From contig DASXLG010000271.1 of the NCBI GenBank assembly GCA_036496425.1, positions 1 through 59,594 on the forward strand: a DNA stretch of 59,594 bases. The letters are read 5' to 3'. The DNA comes from Terriglobia bacterium (GTDB taxonomy: Bacteria; Acidobacteriota; Terriglobia; 20CM-2-55-15). Each line of letters opens with the position of its first letter. Position 1 is the first letter of the stretch. Made by a program: the position numbers and the translations under genes. Below, piece by piece: positions 36,204 to 44,759 of this stretch. The notes under the pieces were generated by a model. The model worked only from the letters and a program-made list of their open reading frames with translations. It did not search any database and was not told the DNA's origin.

Positions 36204-37136
36204 TCAGGGCCTTTCGTAGTACACGCTATCGACGGGCAGTTTCTCCGTTCGATAGTCCTGCTGTTTGAATGGATAGGAAGGCCGCGGTTTGGAATTGATG
36301 AACGCAGCGACTTGCTGTGCTTCTTCATCCGACAGCTTCCCTGGATCGAGATAGGGCATCGAATATCGAATGATGCCCGCCAGCGTATAAACGCGCGCCG
36401 CGCCGGCCCCGTCGTTCCAGGAGTCCGGCCCCCACAGGGGCCCGGCTTTCTTGTCGCCGATGGCGACGCCCTGGCCGTTTTCACCGTGACAATTCGTGCA
36501 GTGTTCCATAAAGAGCGCTTCGCCCCTATGTATATCCAGCTTTGCGACGGGGATCAGGTGCGATGAGGCAATTGTGTTTTGACCACGCCATGCCGGGTTC
36601 TTTCCGATTTCGAAACCGCGTGCCAGCCAGGTTAAATAGGCCTGGACCGCCAGGACTTCCTTCGACGTGGTCGCGGGCAGCTTTTCCTGGCTCGCGCCGG
36701 TCGCATTCTCGCTTCGGACAAAGCAGTCAACGATGCGATCGCCGAGACTGTACAAGCGGCCGGACCGTTTGTTGTACTCCGGAAACATGCCGGCCACTCC
36801 CACCAGAGGAAGGGACCGCTCTCTCTGACCTCCATTGAGATGACAGTTATTGCATGACATCTTGCCGGGGGCGAACTGCGGCGCCTCTTGTGGTGTATTC
36901 GTAAAGATGCGGAATCCCCAACGGATCTCATTCGAAAGTGTCGATTTATCGAGCGAAGGATCCGTGAGGGGGTTCCTGGGAAAATACCATGCCGTCACCA
37001 TCGTTGTTTTCGATGACACGATCGGTCCGCTCAACTTGTACGGCGAGGGTGGCGAAGGGGGCGCATCTGCAACATGTGAACAGGCGGCAAACGCCAGACA
37101 GAGCGTGATGAGTGCACAGGCGCGGGTCATGAGCAC
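36204..37136 (-). CDS. Diheme c-type cytochrome, TsdA-like
   Basis: 310 residues. An N-terminal signal with a lipobox-like LAFAACS; two heme c motifs, CNNCH (95-99) and CTNCH (213-217). The block following the first heme, GVAGMFPEYNKRSGRLYSLG with IVDCFVRSEN, resembles thiosulfate dehydrogenase TsdA (pattern PxYxxRxGxxxxLxDRIxxCxxRSxN). TsdA enzymes use a Cys or His ligand at the active heme; the Cys in IVDCF is a candidate. It is probably periplasmic. The preceding gene is an alcohol dehydrogenase on the same strand with 63 bp between. Substrate not certain. Confidence 0.82.
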   Translation of the reverse strand: MLMTRACALITLCLAFAACSHVADAPPSPPSPYKLSGPIVSSKTTMVTAWYFPRNPLTDPSLDKSTLSNEIRWGFRIFTNTPQEAPQFAPGKMSCNNCHLNGGQRERSLPLVGVAGMFPEYNKRSGRLYSLGDRIVDCFVRSENATGASQEKLPATTSKEVLAVQAYLTWLARGFEIGKNPAWRGQNTIASSHLIPVAKLDIHRGEALFMEHCTNCHGENGQGVAIGDKKAGPLWGPDSWNDGAGAARVYTLAGIIRYSMPYLDPGKLSDEEAQQVAAFINSKPRPSYPFKQQDYRTEKLPVDSVYYERP

Positions 37137-37178
37137 GCATTATATATGTATCAGGCCGCGCTTCTGCCTGCCTGTAAA

Positions 37179-37195
37179 CGCGGTCTGTGACCGCG
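37179..37195. repeat. Short GC hairpin between alcohol dehydrogenase and cytochrome genes
   Basis: CGCGGTC-TGT-GACCGCG, 7-bp stem and 3-nt loop, between the dehydrogenase stop (37200) and the cytochrome start (37136). REP-like in size. No T-run. Confidence 0.5.
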
Positions 37196-37199
37196 CATC

Positions 37200-38183
37200 C
37201 TACGGAACAAGGACAGCTGCGCCGCGCAGCTGCCCTGAACGTAGACGCTGGAGCGCTTCGTTGGCTTCGCTGAGCGGGAAGACCTCAATATGCGTACGCA
37301 CGGGGACTTTCGGCGCGATGGCCATGAATTCATCGGCGTCTTTTCGAGTCAGGTTCGCAACCGAACAAACCTGCCGCTCTCCCCACAACAGCTCGTACGG
37401 AAACTGAGGAATATCGCTCATATGAATGCCGCCGCAGACGACGATTCCGCCTTTGCGGACGGCGCGTAATGCCTGAGGTACGAGGCTGCCGGCCGGCGCG
37501 AAGATGATCGCGGCATCGAGATGGTCCGGCGGCAGCTCTAACGAGCTTCCGGTCCAGGTCGCGCCGAGCGACCGGGCGAATTCCTGGCCATCGCTATCGC
37601 CTTCGCGTGTGAATGCGTAAACCTCGCGGCTCTGGTATACCGCAACCTGCGCGACCAGCTGGGCCGCCGCGCCAAAGCCGTAGAGGCCCAGGCGGCGGGC
37701 GTCGCCCGTTTTGATGAACGACCGGTAACCGATCAGCCCCGCGCACAGCAGTGGAGCCGCTTCGGTGTCCGAATAGAGCTCCGGTATCGGGACGCAAAAT
37801 CGTTCGTCGGCTGTCGTGAACTCGGCGTAGCCGCCGTCGCGTGTATAGCCGGTGAATTGCGGTTGATCGCAGAGATTCTCCATGCCGGCTTTGCAAAACG
37901 GACAGACGCCGCAGGTTCGGGCCAGCCACGGAATTCCGACGCGCTCGCCGAGTTGGAATCGCGACGCCTGCGGTCCCGTGGCAAGAACCCGGCCGACAAT
38001 TTCATGCCCCGGGATGATCGGAAGCTTCGGATTCGGCAGTTCGCCGTCGACCTCGTGAAGATCGGTCCGGCAGACCGCGCATGCTTCGACGCGGACCACG
38101 ACTTCGCCCTTGGATGGTAAGGGGTCCGGCATGCGCCTCTCATCAAGCGGGGTTTTCGTCTGCGAAAGAACCATTGCGCGCAT
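37200..38183 (-). CDS. Zinc-dependent alcohol dehydrogenase (MDR family)
   Basis: 327 residues. Catalytic zinc ligands are Cys in EACAVCRTDLHE and His in IPGHEIVG; structural zinc ligands are spaced in CGVCPFCKAGMENLC. The nucleotide site is GLYGFGAAAQLVAQV. It resembles the AdhP/YdjJ-like zinc dehydrogenases that oxidise primary alcohols or reduce aldehydes with NAD(P). Single gene followed after 63 bp by the cytochrome; a shared pathway is not obvious. Confidence 0.9.
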   Translation of the reverse strand: MRAMVLSQTKTPLDERRMPDPLPSKGEVVVRVEACAVCRTDLHEVDGELPNPKLPIIPGHEIVGRVLATGPQASRFQLGERVGIPWLARTCGVCPFCKAGMENLCDQPQFTGYTRDGGYAEFTTADERFCVPIPELYSDTEAAPLLCAGLIGYRSFIKTGDARRLGLYGFGAAAQLVAQVAVYQSREVYAFTREGDSDGQEFARSLGATWTGSSLELPPDHLDAAIIFAPAGSLVPQALRAVRKGGIVVCGGIHMSDIPQFPYELLWGERQVCSVANLTRKDADEFMAIAPKVPVRTHIEVFPLSEANEALQRLRSGQLRGAAVLVP

Positions 38184-38294
38184 TGTTTAGCTACATTATC
38201 TGTCGGGATCGGGAACGGAACACAAAAAGCACAAAAAGGACACAAAAGGCACAGGAATCGGGGTTCGCAAAGCCCTTGCAGATCGGCTAGGCCT

Positions 38295-38322
38295 TTGCTT
38301 CAGCCTATCGGTATCGTAAAAT
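38295..38322 (+). promoter_or_regulatory. Candidate promoter of tRNA-His-hisS
   Basis: TTGCTT (38295-38300), 16 bp, then TAAAAT (38317-38322). The start would lie about 20 bp before the tRNA. The -10 box is strong, the -35 weak. The same transcript could continue into hisS. Confidence 0.42.
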
Positions 38323-38346
38323 AAAGCGTTTGGGTCTGTGTTCGAT

Positions 38347-38419
38347 GCCGAGGTAGCTCAGTTGGTAGAGCACTGGATTGTGGATCCATAGGTCAAGGGT
38401 TCGAGCCCCTTCCTCGGTA
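38347..38419 (+). tRNA. tRNA-His (GTG), atypical acceptor end
   Basis: A complete cloverleaf: acceptor GCCGAGG/CCTCGGT, D-stem GCTC/GAGC, anticodon loop TTGTGGA with anticodon GTG, T-stem AAGGG/CCCTT with loop TTCGAGC. CCA is not encoded. The usual identity element of bacterial tRNA-His, an extra G at -1 facing C73, is missing: the base at -1 is T, the first pair is G1:U72 and the discriminator is A73. That is the arrangement known from alphaproteobacterial tRNA-His. The anticodon stem closes with a C:U mismatch. It lies 49 bp upstream of the histidyl-tRNA synthetase gene. Confidence 0.93.
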
Positions 38420-38468
38420 TTTCGCCCCGCGGTCCTCCGCGGGTTCCGCATTTTTGAGGGAAATATCC

Positions 38469-39893
38469 ATGGACCTGATCCAACCCCGGCTGTCACGGGG
38501 GCTCCGGGATTTATTGCCGGAAGACACGCTGGCCCGTCAGGCCATGATCGATGTGGTTAAAGGGGTTTACGAACTTTACGGATTCGTACCCCTGACCACG
38601 CCCGCGATCGAATATCTCGACGTGCTCTCCGGTTCCGGCGGGAAAGAGATCCAGGAATCCATCTTCGTGGTCCGGAATCCCGAAGAAGAGGATCTCGGGT
38701 TGAGGTTCGATCACACCGTTCCTCTCGCGCGCGTCATCGCCCAGTACAAGGATCTGCCCAAACCATTCCGTAGATACACGGTCGGGCCTGTGTGGCGGGC
38801 GGACAAACCAGGGCCAGGCCGATTTCGGGAGTTCCTTCAATTCGACCTCGACGCCGTCGGCGTCCAGTCGGAGATGGCCGACGCGGAGATTATCGGTGGT
38901 ATCTGCGACAGCCTGGAAGCGCTGAAAGTTTCCAACTATCAGGTTCGGTTTTCCAGCCGCCGTGTTCTGAACCTGCTGTTGACGTATGCTTCCATCACAC
39001 CGGAACGCGCCGCGGATGTGTTTCGCGTCATCGATAAACTGGAAAAAATCGGCATTGCGAAGGTTCGCCTGGAACTGACAACGGGGTACACGGACGAATC
39101 CGGCGACAAAATCGCGGGCCTTGCTCTTTCCGATTCCCAGGTGCAGCAGATCGAACAGTTTCTCCAGATCCGCTCTGCCAGCAGAGCCGAAGTCATCAAA
39201 CAACTGCACGACAGCTTTGGCGTCATACCCGGAGCCGGTCCGGAGATCGCGGTCCTCGAAAAAATGTCGCACTATCTGGACGTCGCGGGATACCACGACG
39301 ACCGGGTGGTTATTGATTTGACGATTGCCAGGGGCCTGGCCTATTACAACGGGCCTGTTTTCGAGACGATTCTGCTGGACGCGCCACAGTTCGGATCGGT
39401 CTTCAGCGGGGGACGCTATGACGATCTGGTCATGCGCTTCCTCGGCGAACGCGTTCCAGCCACGGGCGCATCGATGGGAGTCGATCGCCTGCTTGCCGCG
39501 CTGCGGTTCCTCGACAAAGTCAAGCTTCGCAAGTCGACGGCAAAAGTCCTCGTGACGACGTTTGATCCGGCGATGAATGACGATTACGTCGCGATGACTT
39601 ACGAACTCCGCCGCGCCGGAATTCAGACCGAAATGTATTTCGGAACAGATCGCGCCGGAAAGCAGATCAAGTTCGCCGACAAGCTGGAAATTCCGGTGGT
39701 GCTTCTCTACGGACCGGATGAAAAGGCGAAAAATGTCGTCACGATCAAGGACATGTCGATTGGCCGCGCGCGAGCGCAGCAACTGACAGGCAGCCGGGAT
39801 CAATGGCTACAGGAGCGCCCCGGGCAGTTCGAAGTGCCTCGCGAGAACCTGGCTGCCGCCGTCAAAGAACTGCTGTCGAAGATCGGAATCTGA
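38469..39893 (+). CDS. hisS: Histidyl-tRNA synthetase, alphaproteobacterial-type
   Basis: 474 residues from ATG 38469 with GAGGG upstream; a TTG at 38454 is possible. Class II synthetase: motif 1 near residues 40-60, motif 2 FRRYTVGPVWRADKPGPGRF (100-119) then REFLQFDLDAVG, and histidine-specific IARGLAYYNGPVFE instead of the common RGLDYY. Motif 3 is GASMGVDRLLAAL. The motif 2 GPVWRADKPGPGRFREF is what I know from alphaproteobacteria (RNEKPGPGRFRQF), and differs from the common bacterial FRYERPQKGRYR. It is longer than E. coli HisS (424). It follows the matching atypical tRNA-His. Confidence 0.95.
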   Translation: MDLIQPRLSRGLRDLLPEDTLARQAMIDVVKGVYELYGFVPLTTPAIEYLDVLSGSGGKEIQESIFVVRNPEEEDLGLRFDHTVPLARVIAQYKDLPKPFRRYTVGPVWRADKPGPGRFREFLQFDLDAVGVQSEMADAEIIGGICDSLEALKVSNYQVRFSSRRVLNLLLTYASITPERAADVFRVIDKLEKIGIAKVRLELTTGYTDESGDKIAGLALSDSQVQQIEQFLQIRSASRAEVIKQLHDSFGVIPGAGPEIAVLEKMSHYLDVAGYHDDRVVIDLTIARGLAYYNGPVFETILLDAPQFGSVFSGGRYDDLVMRFLGERVPATGASMGVDRLLAALRFLDKVKLRKSTAKVLVTTFDPAMNDDYVAMTYELRRAGIQTEMYFGTDRAGKQIKFADKLEIPVVLLYGPDEKAKNVVTIKDMSIGRARAQQLTGSRDQWLQERPGQFEVPRENLAAAVKELLSKIGI

Positions 39894-39904
39894 CCCGATG
39901 TAGT

Positions 39905-39922
39905 CGCGGGCTTCAGCCCGCG
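39905..39922. terminator. Hairpin between convergent hisS and 39939 gene
   Basis: CGCGGGCT-TC-AGCCCGCG, 8-bp perfect stem, 12 bp after the hisS stop and before the end of the convergent gene. A REP-like sequence that can serve both transcripts as a 3-prime-end hairpin; no T-run. Confidence 0.5.
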
Positions 39923-39938
39923 TTCCACAAGCGGCTGA

Positions 39939-40463
39939 TCACTCCGAAAGACGCGCCAACCGCCGCTGCTCCCTCCCATAGTGGACATAATCCGAAACCA
40001 TCGATGCAAGCCGCGCTGAGGCTGCGGCATTGGCTTCGATGTAATCCTCGTATTCACCGTTACTTCGATTCTTCGGGTTGTCATTGAAAAGCTCAATCGC
40101 GCCGGTTGTATTTGAAGCCAATTCATTCAGCACCGGAGTTATCCGGTCAATGGCCGCCTGTTGCCAGGGTGCGGCGGAACCGCGGGCTTCATCGAGTTTC
40201 ATGACCTGGCGCACGAGAGTATTGACGTCGTCTTTCATCTTGATGAGTTGCTCGGTATGGCTTTGAAAGCTCATCGGGACGGCCGTCCAGTTGAACGTCT
40301 CCATTTCCGAAGCATCTCTATTCAATTGAAAAGCCTGGTGCTTGGCCTCCAGGAGCAACTTGAAAATGTGCGGCGAGTCTTGTGCGGCCGCCAACGCGGG
40401 AAAGATGACCGAGGCCGCCAATGCGATTATGAATGATCCCATCCAGGTTCGATGTCTGCGCAT
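39939..40463 (-). CDS. Small exported helical protein, unknown
   Basis: 174 residues. Signal peptide (SFIIALAASVIFPALAAAQD), then an alpha-helical body (LLLEAKHQAFQLNRDASEME, HTEQLIKMKDDVNTLVRQVM, ANAAASARLASMVSDYVHYG) that suggests a four-helix bundle. No cysteines or catalytic motifs. I do not recognise a family. It converges on hisS and is divergent from ppk2, with 137 bp between the starts. Confidence 0.7.
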   Translation of the reverse strand: MRRHRTWMGSFIIALAASVIFPALAAAQDSPHIFKLLLEAKHQAFQLNRDASEMETFNWTAVPMSFQSHTEQLIKMKDDVNTLVRQVMKLDEARGSAAPWQQAAIDRITPVLNELASNTTGAIELFNDNPKNRSNGEYEDYIEANAAASARLASMVSDYVHYGREQRRLARLSE

Positions 40464-40600
40464 AACTTACTCCTATAAATGATTTGACGTCCCGGAGATG
40501 GGATGCGCTCGCGATCGGAGATCTCTAAGCGCGGGGCGGGCGTGTGGTTTTTACGCGTCCGTCCCGGTGCACTGAGAGCATATAGAGTATTCTTACACCG

Positions 40601-41413
40601 ATGACCACACATGAATCCCGCTTCCGAATCCGGCCCTCAAAGAAAGCGCGCCTGTCTAAATTCGATCCGGCCGATACCAGACTGATGCCGGACAAAGCGC
40701 TTGCCGAGACCGAGATCGCAAAAGACATCCTCAAGCTGGAGGAATTGCAGCAACGTCTTTATGCGGAGCATCAGCGGTCTCTCCTCGTCATTCTTCAGGG
40801 AATGGATGCCGGCGGCAAAGACGGCACGATCAAACACGTCATGAGCGGCCTCAACCCGCAGGCATGCGTGGTTGCCAGCTTCAAAGTTCCGGCCGGCGAG
40901 GAACTGGAGCACGACTATCTCTGGCGCATCGAGCGGACGATGCCGCGCCATGGCTACATCGGAGTCTTCAACCGGTCGCAGTACGAGGACGTTCTTGCGG
41001 CGCGTGTTCACAAACTGGTGCCCGCTCACATATGGAAAGAACGCTACGATCAGATCAATCGATTCGAGCGCCTGAAGACAGAACTCGGAACCGTGATTGT
41101 GAAATTCTTCCTTCACATCAGCAAAGACGAGCAGAAAAGAAGGCTTGAAGAACGTCTCGCCTCCCCGCAAAAGAACTGGAAATTTTCGGCTGCGGATGTT
41201 CGTGAACGCAAGTTGTGGGACGATTATCAGGATGCCTATGAAGACGTCCTCACGAAGTGCAGCACGAAATGGGCCCCTTGGTACCTCATACCGGCTAATC
41301 ACAAGTGGTATCGCAACTGGATGGTTGCGCGAACGATCGTAGAGACGCTCGAAGCGATGGATCTGGAGTATCCGAGGCCGAAGGAAGACTTATCCAAAAT
41401 TACCATCAAGTGA
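40601..41413 (+). CDS. ppk2: Polyphosphate kinase 2
   Basis: 270 residues, single PPK2 domain. Walker A is QGMDAGGKDGTIKHV (66-80) and the catalytic lid and Walker B region is FNRSQYEDVL. The C-terminal LIPANHKWYRNWMVARTIVE is the family's usual end. PPK2 enzymes transfer phosphate between polyphosphate and nucleotides; a single-domain form of this length with the short N-terminus (class I or III) could use ADP or AMP. Monocistronic. The following 95 bp hold no gene. Confidence 0.93.
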   Translation: MTTHESRFRIRPSKKARLSKFDPADTRLMPDKALAETEIAKDILKLEELQQRLYAEHQRSLLVILQGMDAGGKDGTIKHVMSGLNPQACVVASFKVPAGEELEHDYLWRIERTMPRHGYIGVFNRSQYEDVLAARVHKLVPAHIWKERYDQINRFERLKTELGTVIVKFFLHISKDEQKRRLEERLASPQKNWKFSAADVRERKLWDDYQDAYEDVLTKCSTKWAPWYLIPANHKWYRNWMVARTIVETLEAMDLEYPRPKEDLSKITIK

Positions 41414-41508
41414 TTGTGCTGTTGCCGACTGAGGCGGGCAAGGTGCTCCTGACTCTTCGGGGGACTGCAGTCGCCAAAATGTCAAATGTTGACGTTTGGC
41501 ATTTCTCC

Positions 41509-43950
41509 TCAATACCGCGCGCTGGTCTCCCTCGGCTGGTCTTCTCCACGAAGCCAGACATACAAGGGCGCCCTCGGCGAGGGCGGCGGCCATGGGACGG
41601 CGATCTTGAGGGTTTGTTCCTCCGGATTGCCCGGCATGGGCGTTGGAATTCCCTGAACCGGTTCGGACCCGGCGGAGCCCCATCCGGTCTTTTCGATCAA
41701 CTGCAAACCCTGCCCGGTCACCACGGCAGCGTAACTGGTGTCGCCGACTTTTTCATCGGTTGGCGTGAAGCTGGTGATATGGGGAAGTCGGATGACCTGT
41801 CCCAGCACAAAGGGATCGGATGTGCCGGTTTCTTCTTCATTCACTTCTGCGATCAACTGGCATCCGGAATCTCCGACGACGCCGGGATCGACCGAAAGGA
41901 ACAACGATCCATGCCCGGTGACATCCAGTTCCGCCGAGTCCTTTTTATCGCCCGGCATAACCGAGATTTTGTGCCGTGTATCGCCATCGCTGCTGCAGGC
42001 GAGGGTAACTGACGGGTGCGAATCGAGGTTTTGCGCCTGGAGGGCGAAGCTCACCGCAGTACCTGCCGGAATTTCACCATCGCGCAGCTCCACTCCGGAT
42101 GCTCCGGCAAATGATTTCGTCGTCCGGCTTATCCGAGGCCGCGGGCCGGCGACTCTGGCGATGCCGTCGATTTTCAGCGGATTCTCCAGGCCGCTGACGA
42201 AGATTTCCGCGTTGATCAATTCGCCCTTCTTCGCAGACGTCCCGAGCTTTGCAGTCGCGGAGCGTTCATTGAGATCTTTCGCGTCTTCCGGAACGTCTGC
42301 CAATATCCATTCCGCTCGCGAACTGGTTATCTTCTGAATCCTTTCCAGGTGCGTTCCATGAAGAATGATGTGTTGCTGTGGTTCACCGGTATTGACGCGA
42401 AGCGGAATCTGCGTCATTTCGGGATTCGCCGGATGAACGGTAATCGGCACTTCGCCGGTAGCTCCATTCACCTGTTGGATAGCGAGCGAGTACGCTCCGG
42501 GAGCCAGCCCGGCGGTATCGATTTCAGCCTGCATCTCAGGTTGATTCCCCAGCCCCTTCCCCTTGGGAAGCGTGAATTCGAGCGCGACGGGTTTCCGCGA
42601 CCGGCCCTTCTGCACAAGCGAAACCGAATCGACAAACTCAAAGTCCGTTCCCGTCAGCCGAACATCGACGGGCCCCGTTCCGGCAATCAATGCATCCGAC
42701 GAATCCGGTGCGAGATGAACGCCGGCGATATTTCCCAGAGCATGAACCTCGACCTTTCCGTTGACTTTGAACAGCGTCCAGTCCCAGTTCGCCGCCAGCT
42801 GGTATTCCCCGGGCATCGGCTTCGCCCTGCCCAGGTCGAGAGCGATCGTATCGTTCGCAGCGCCGGTAGTGATCTTGACGGGGATGGGGATCGCGGTCGC
42901 CGCCGAAACAAGCTGCCAGTCCCGCGCGCGTGTCAGGTTTCCGAGCTGCGCGACTGTGGCCGCGGAAACGGCGACGGTCGAGGACATGCCTGCCGGAAGA
43001 TGCGCCTCGGCTGTGAGCGAGATGGTAGGAGGATCCAGATTCGGGATGCGGGACATCCAGATATAGTCGATGTGGGCCCGCGTTTCCTTGTCGTCGCTCT
43101 TCGCGGAACATAAGTTCGTCGCGTCGGCCGCCGCCGGCTGAGCAAACGCCGACCGGAAGTTGGTTGGAGGAAACAGCGATGAGTGCAGGGTCTCCAACAA
43201 TGCCGCGCCACCCACGGTAAGAGCAACGGGAGCGCCGAAATAACTCACCGCCACGGATTCGGCCAGGCCCCCCGCCTTGACGGCCGATCCGCTGGCGAGC
43301 AGGGGATCCTGCGGGCCGGCGGCCGGAGCGATCGCCTTCAGCATACCCAGCACCTGTTCACTCGACGCGGTTTTGTTATCCAATGCCGGCATCTGCAGTC
43401 CGTACTGCGTGGAGAAACCCTGAAGAACCGATTGCAAGCTCTTACCGGTCGGCGGCGACTTTTCATACGTAGACAATGTCTGCACCAGCGCTTCGACGCG
43501 GGTGTTCTGTTCAGCATAGTCGGTAAGCTTGGTCACAATTTCCGGATGTTTCTGTACGATCGACGTGATTTTCTTGTTGTCGATGCCATAAGAACCGAAA
43601 ATCAATCCGATAGCGGATGGAGTTTGGGGAATCACCCACTCCGCCGCATTTTTGATGGGCTCCGCGTCGAGGATTTTGAAGTGCCTGGCATCGCTATCGC
43701 TCGCGGGAACCAGGATCACGGATACGCTGGCTGCGCCCTTCAGATCGTCCGGCAGTTTAACCGGCTCGTAGCGGAGTTTTTCGCCCGGGCTTATCTCATT
43801 GACCGAGTTCAACGGAATGGCGCTTCCGCCTTTCAAGGGCAGGATCTTTACATTGAAGGTTGCGATCGGCGTTCCTGTCGCACAGCCGTCTGCGAAGGAA
43901 AACCCGGCGGTGGCAGCGGCCAGTAATATAAGGAGAACTCCACGTCGCAT
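41509..43950 (-). CDS. Large exported protein of unknown function
   Basis: 813 residues with a signal peptide (MRRGVLLILLAAATAGFSFA). The C-terminal third is made of beta-sandwich-like segments of IPT/Ig type (VVTGQGLQLIEKTGWGSAGS, DVRLTGTDFEFVDSVSLVQK, VNTGEPQQHIILHGTHLERI). The N-terminal third is Ala/Pro/Lys-rich and partly helical. Cysteines are few. Probably a secreted or surface protein with repeated Ig-like domains; no enzyme motif is seen. It converges on ppk2 and is divergent from the SOD gene. Confidence 0.7.
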   Translation of the reverse strand: MRRGVLLILLAAATAGFSFADGCATGTPIATFNVKILPLKGGSAIPLNSVNEISPGEKLRYEPVKLPDDLKGAASVSVILVPASDSDARHFKILDAEPIKNAAEWVIPQTPSAIGLIFGSYGIDNKKITSIVQKHPEIVTKLTDYAEQNTRVEALVQTLSTYEKSPPTGKSLQSVLQGFSTQYGLQMPALDNKTASSEQVLGMLKAIAPAAGPQDPLLASGSAVKAGGLAESVAVSYFGAPVALTVGGAALLETLHSSLFPPTNFRSAFAQPAAADATNLCSAKSDDKETRAHIDYIWMSRIPNLDPPTISLTAEAHLPAGMSSTVAVSAATVAQLGNLTRARDWQLVSAATAIPIPVKITTGAANDTIALDLGRAKPMPGEYQLAANWDWTLFKVNGKVEVHALGNIAGVHLAPDSSDALIAGTGPVDVRLTGTDFEFVDSVSLVQKGRSRKPVALEFTLPKGKGLGNQPEMQAEIDTAGLAPGAYSLAIQQVNGATGEVPITVHPANPEMTQIPLRVNTGEPQQHIILHGTHLERIQKITSSRAEWILADVPEDAKDLNERSATAKLGTSAKKGELINAEIFVSGLENPLKIDGIARVAGPRPRISRTTKSFAGASGVELRDGEIPAGTAVSFALQAQNLDSHPSVTLACSSDGDTRHKISVMPGDKKDSAELDVTGHGSLFLSVDPGVVGDSGCQLIAEVNEEETGTSDPFVLGQVIRLPHITSFTPTDEKVGDTSYAAVVTGQGLQLIEKTGWGSAGSEPVQGIPTPMPGNPEEQTLKIAVPWPPPSPRAPLYVWLRGEDQPRETSARY

Positions 43951-44093
43951 TACAAGATTAAAGACGCGCGCCAGGCGCGAAAAGACTTAAGACGACGTGG
44001 ATATCGTACCACGATACTGGTGCGGTTCTTTTCGGTTTCGCGGCCCCTGGAGATACAATTCTAATGTTCTGACGATTTTCAAGGAGGTTCGAA

Positions 44094-44621
44094 TTGACTA
44101 AAAGAATGGTTGGTCTTGCTGCTGCAGCACTCTTCGTCAGCACGGTCTTGATGGCCGCGAACAAACCGGTGACCGTAAACCTGAAAGATGCGAACGGAAA
44201 AGACGTCGGAACGGCCATGCTGTCCGACGCGAACGGCGGGAAGGGCGTCAAAATCGCCCTCAATCTTAAGAATCTGCCCCCAGGGGAGCACGCATTCCAC
44301 ATCCATATGACCGCGAAGTGCGAAGCGCCTGCCTTCACGTCGGCCGGCGGCCACTTCAATCCGACGAACGCGCACCATGGGATCAACAATCCTCAAACGC
44401 CAAAGCCGCATGCCGGCGATATGGCGAACTTCACGGTGAAACCCAACGGGACTGCAAAACTCACGGCCGAGGATCCTATGGTCACGCTCGGCGATGGAAG
44501 CAACTCCGTGTTCGCGGGCGGCGGCACGGCTTTAATGATTCATGCCAAGGCGGATGACCTGAAGAGCGATCCGGCCGGCAACGCCGGAGATCGCATCGCC
44601 TGCGGGGTGATCACGAAGTAG
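44094..44621 (+). CDS. Cu/Zn superoxide dismutase
   Basis: 175 residues, TTG start preceded by AAGGAGG. A signal peptide ([18 protein letters not shown]) directs it to the periplasm. The metal ligands are all present: [16 protein letters not shown], and MIHAKADDL; the disulfide cysteines are in AKCEAP and [17 protein letters not shown] is the family signature. It removes superoxide outside the cytoplasm. Its stop is followed directly by a 130-bp palindromic repeat. Confidence 0.95.
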   Translation: MTKRMVGLAAAALFVSTVLMAANKPVTVNLKDANGKDVGTAMLSDANGGKGVKIALNLKNLPPGEHAFHIHMTAKCEAPAFTSAGGHFNPTNAHHGINNPQTPKPHAGDMANFTVKPNGTAKLTAEDPMVTLGDGSNSVFAGGGTALMIHAKADDLKSDPAGNAGDRIACGVITK

Positions 44622-44750
44622 CGGCTATGCCGCCAACCAAGCGTTTTTAGCCGCAGATGACGCGGATGACGCAGATGGGGCGCCTCCAAAGTTCGTTTTT
44701 GCGCTTCATCTGCGTCATCCGCGTCATCTGCGGCTAAAAACCTTGTCAAG
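44621..44750. repeat. Palindromic element A2 (130-bp repeat, first copy)
   Basis: Central perfect arms 44644-44677 and 44707-44740 (34 bp each) with the same 9-bp words as element A1, and a 29-nt loop. Left of it lies GCGGCTATGCCGCC, right of it CCTTGTCAAG. The whole segment, loop and both flanks, reappears inverted at 56901-57029. Confidence 0.94.
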
Positions 44751-44759
44751 TTGCCTGCC

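Noticed and set aside
38511-39803. A 430-codon open frame opposite hisS
   Set aside because: Shadow of a gene with clear class II synthetase motifs.
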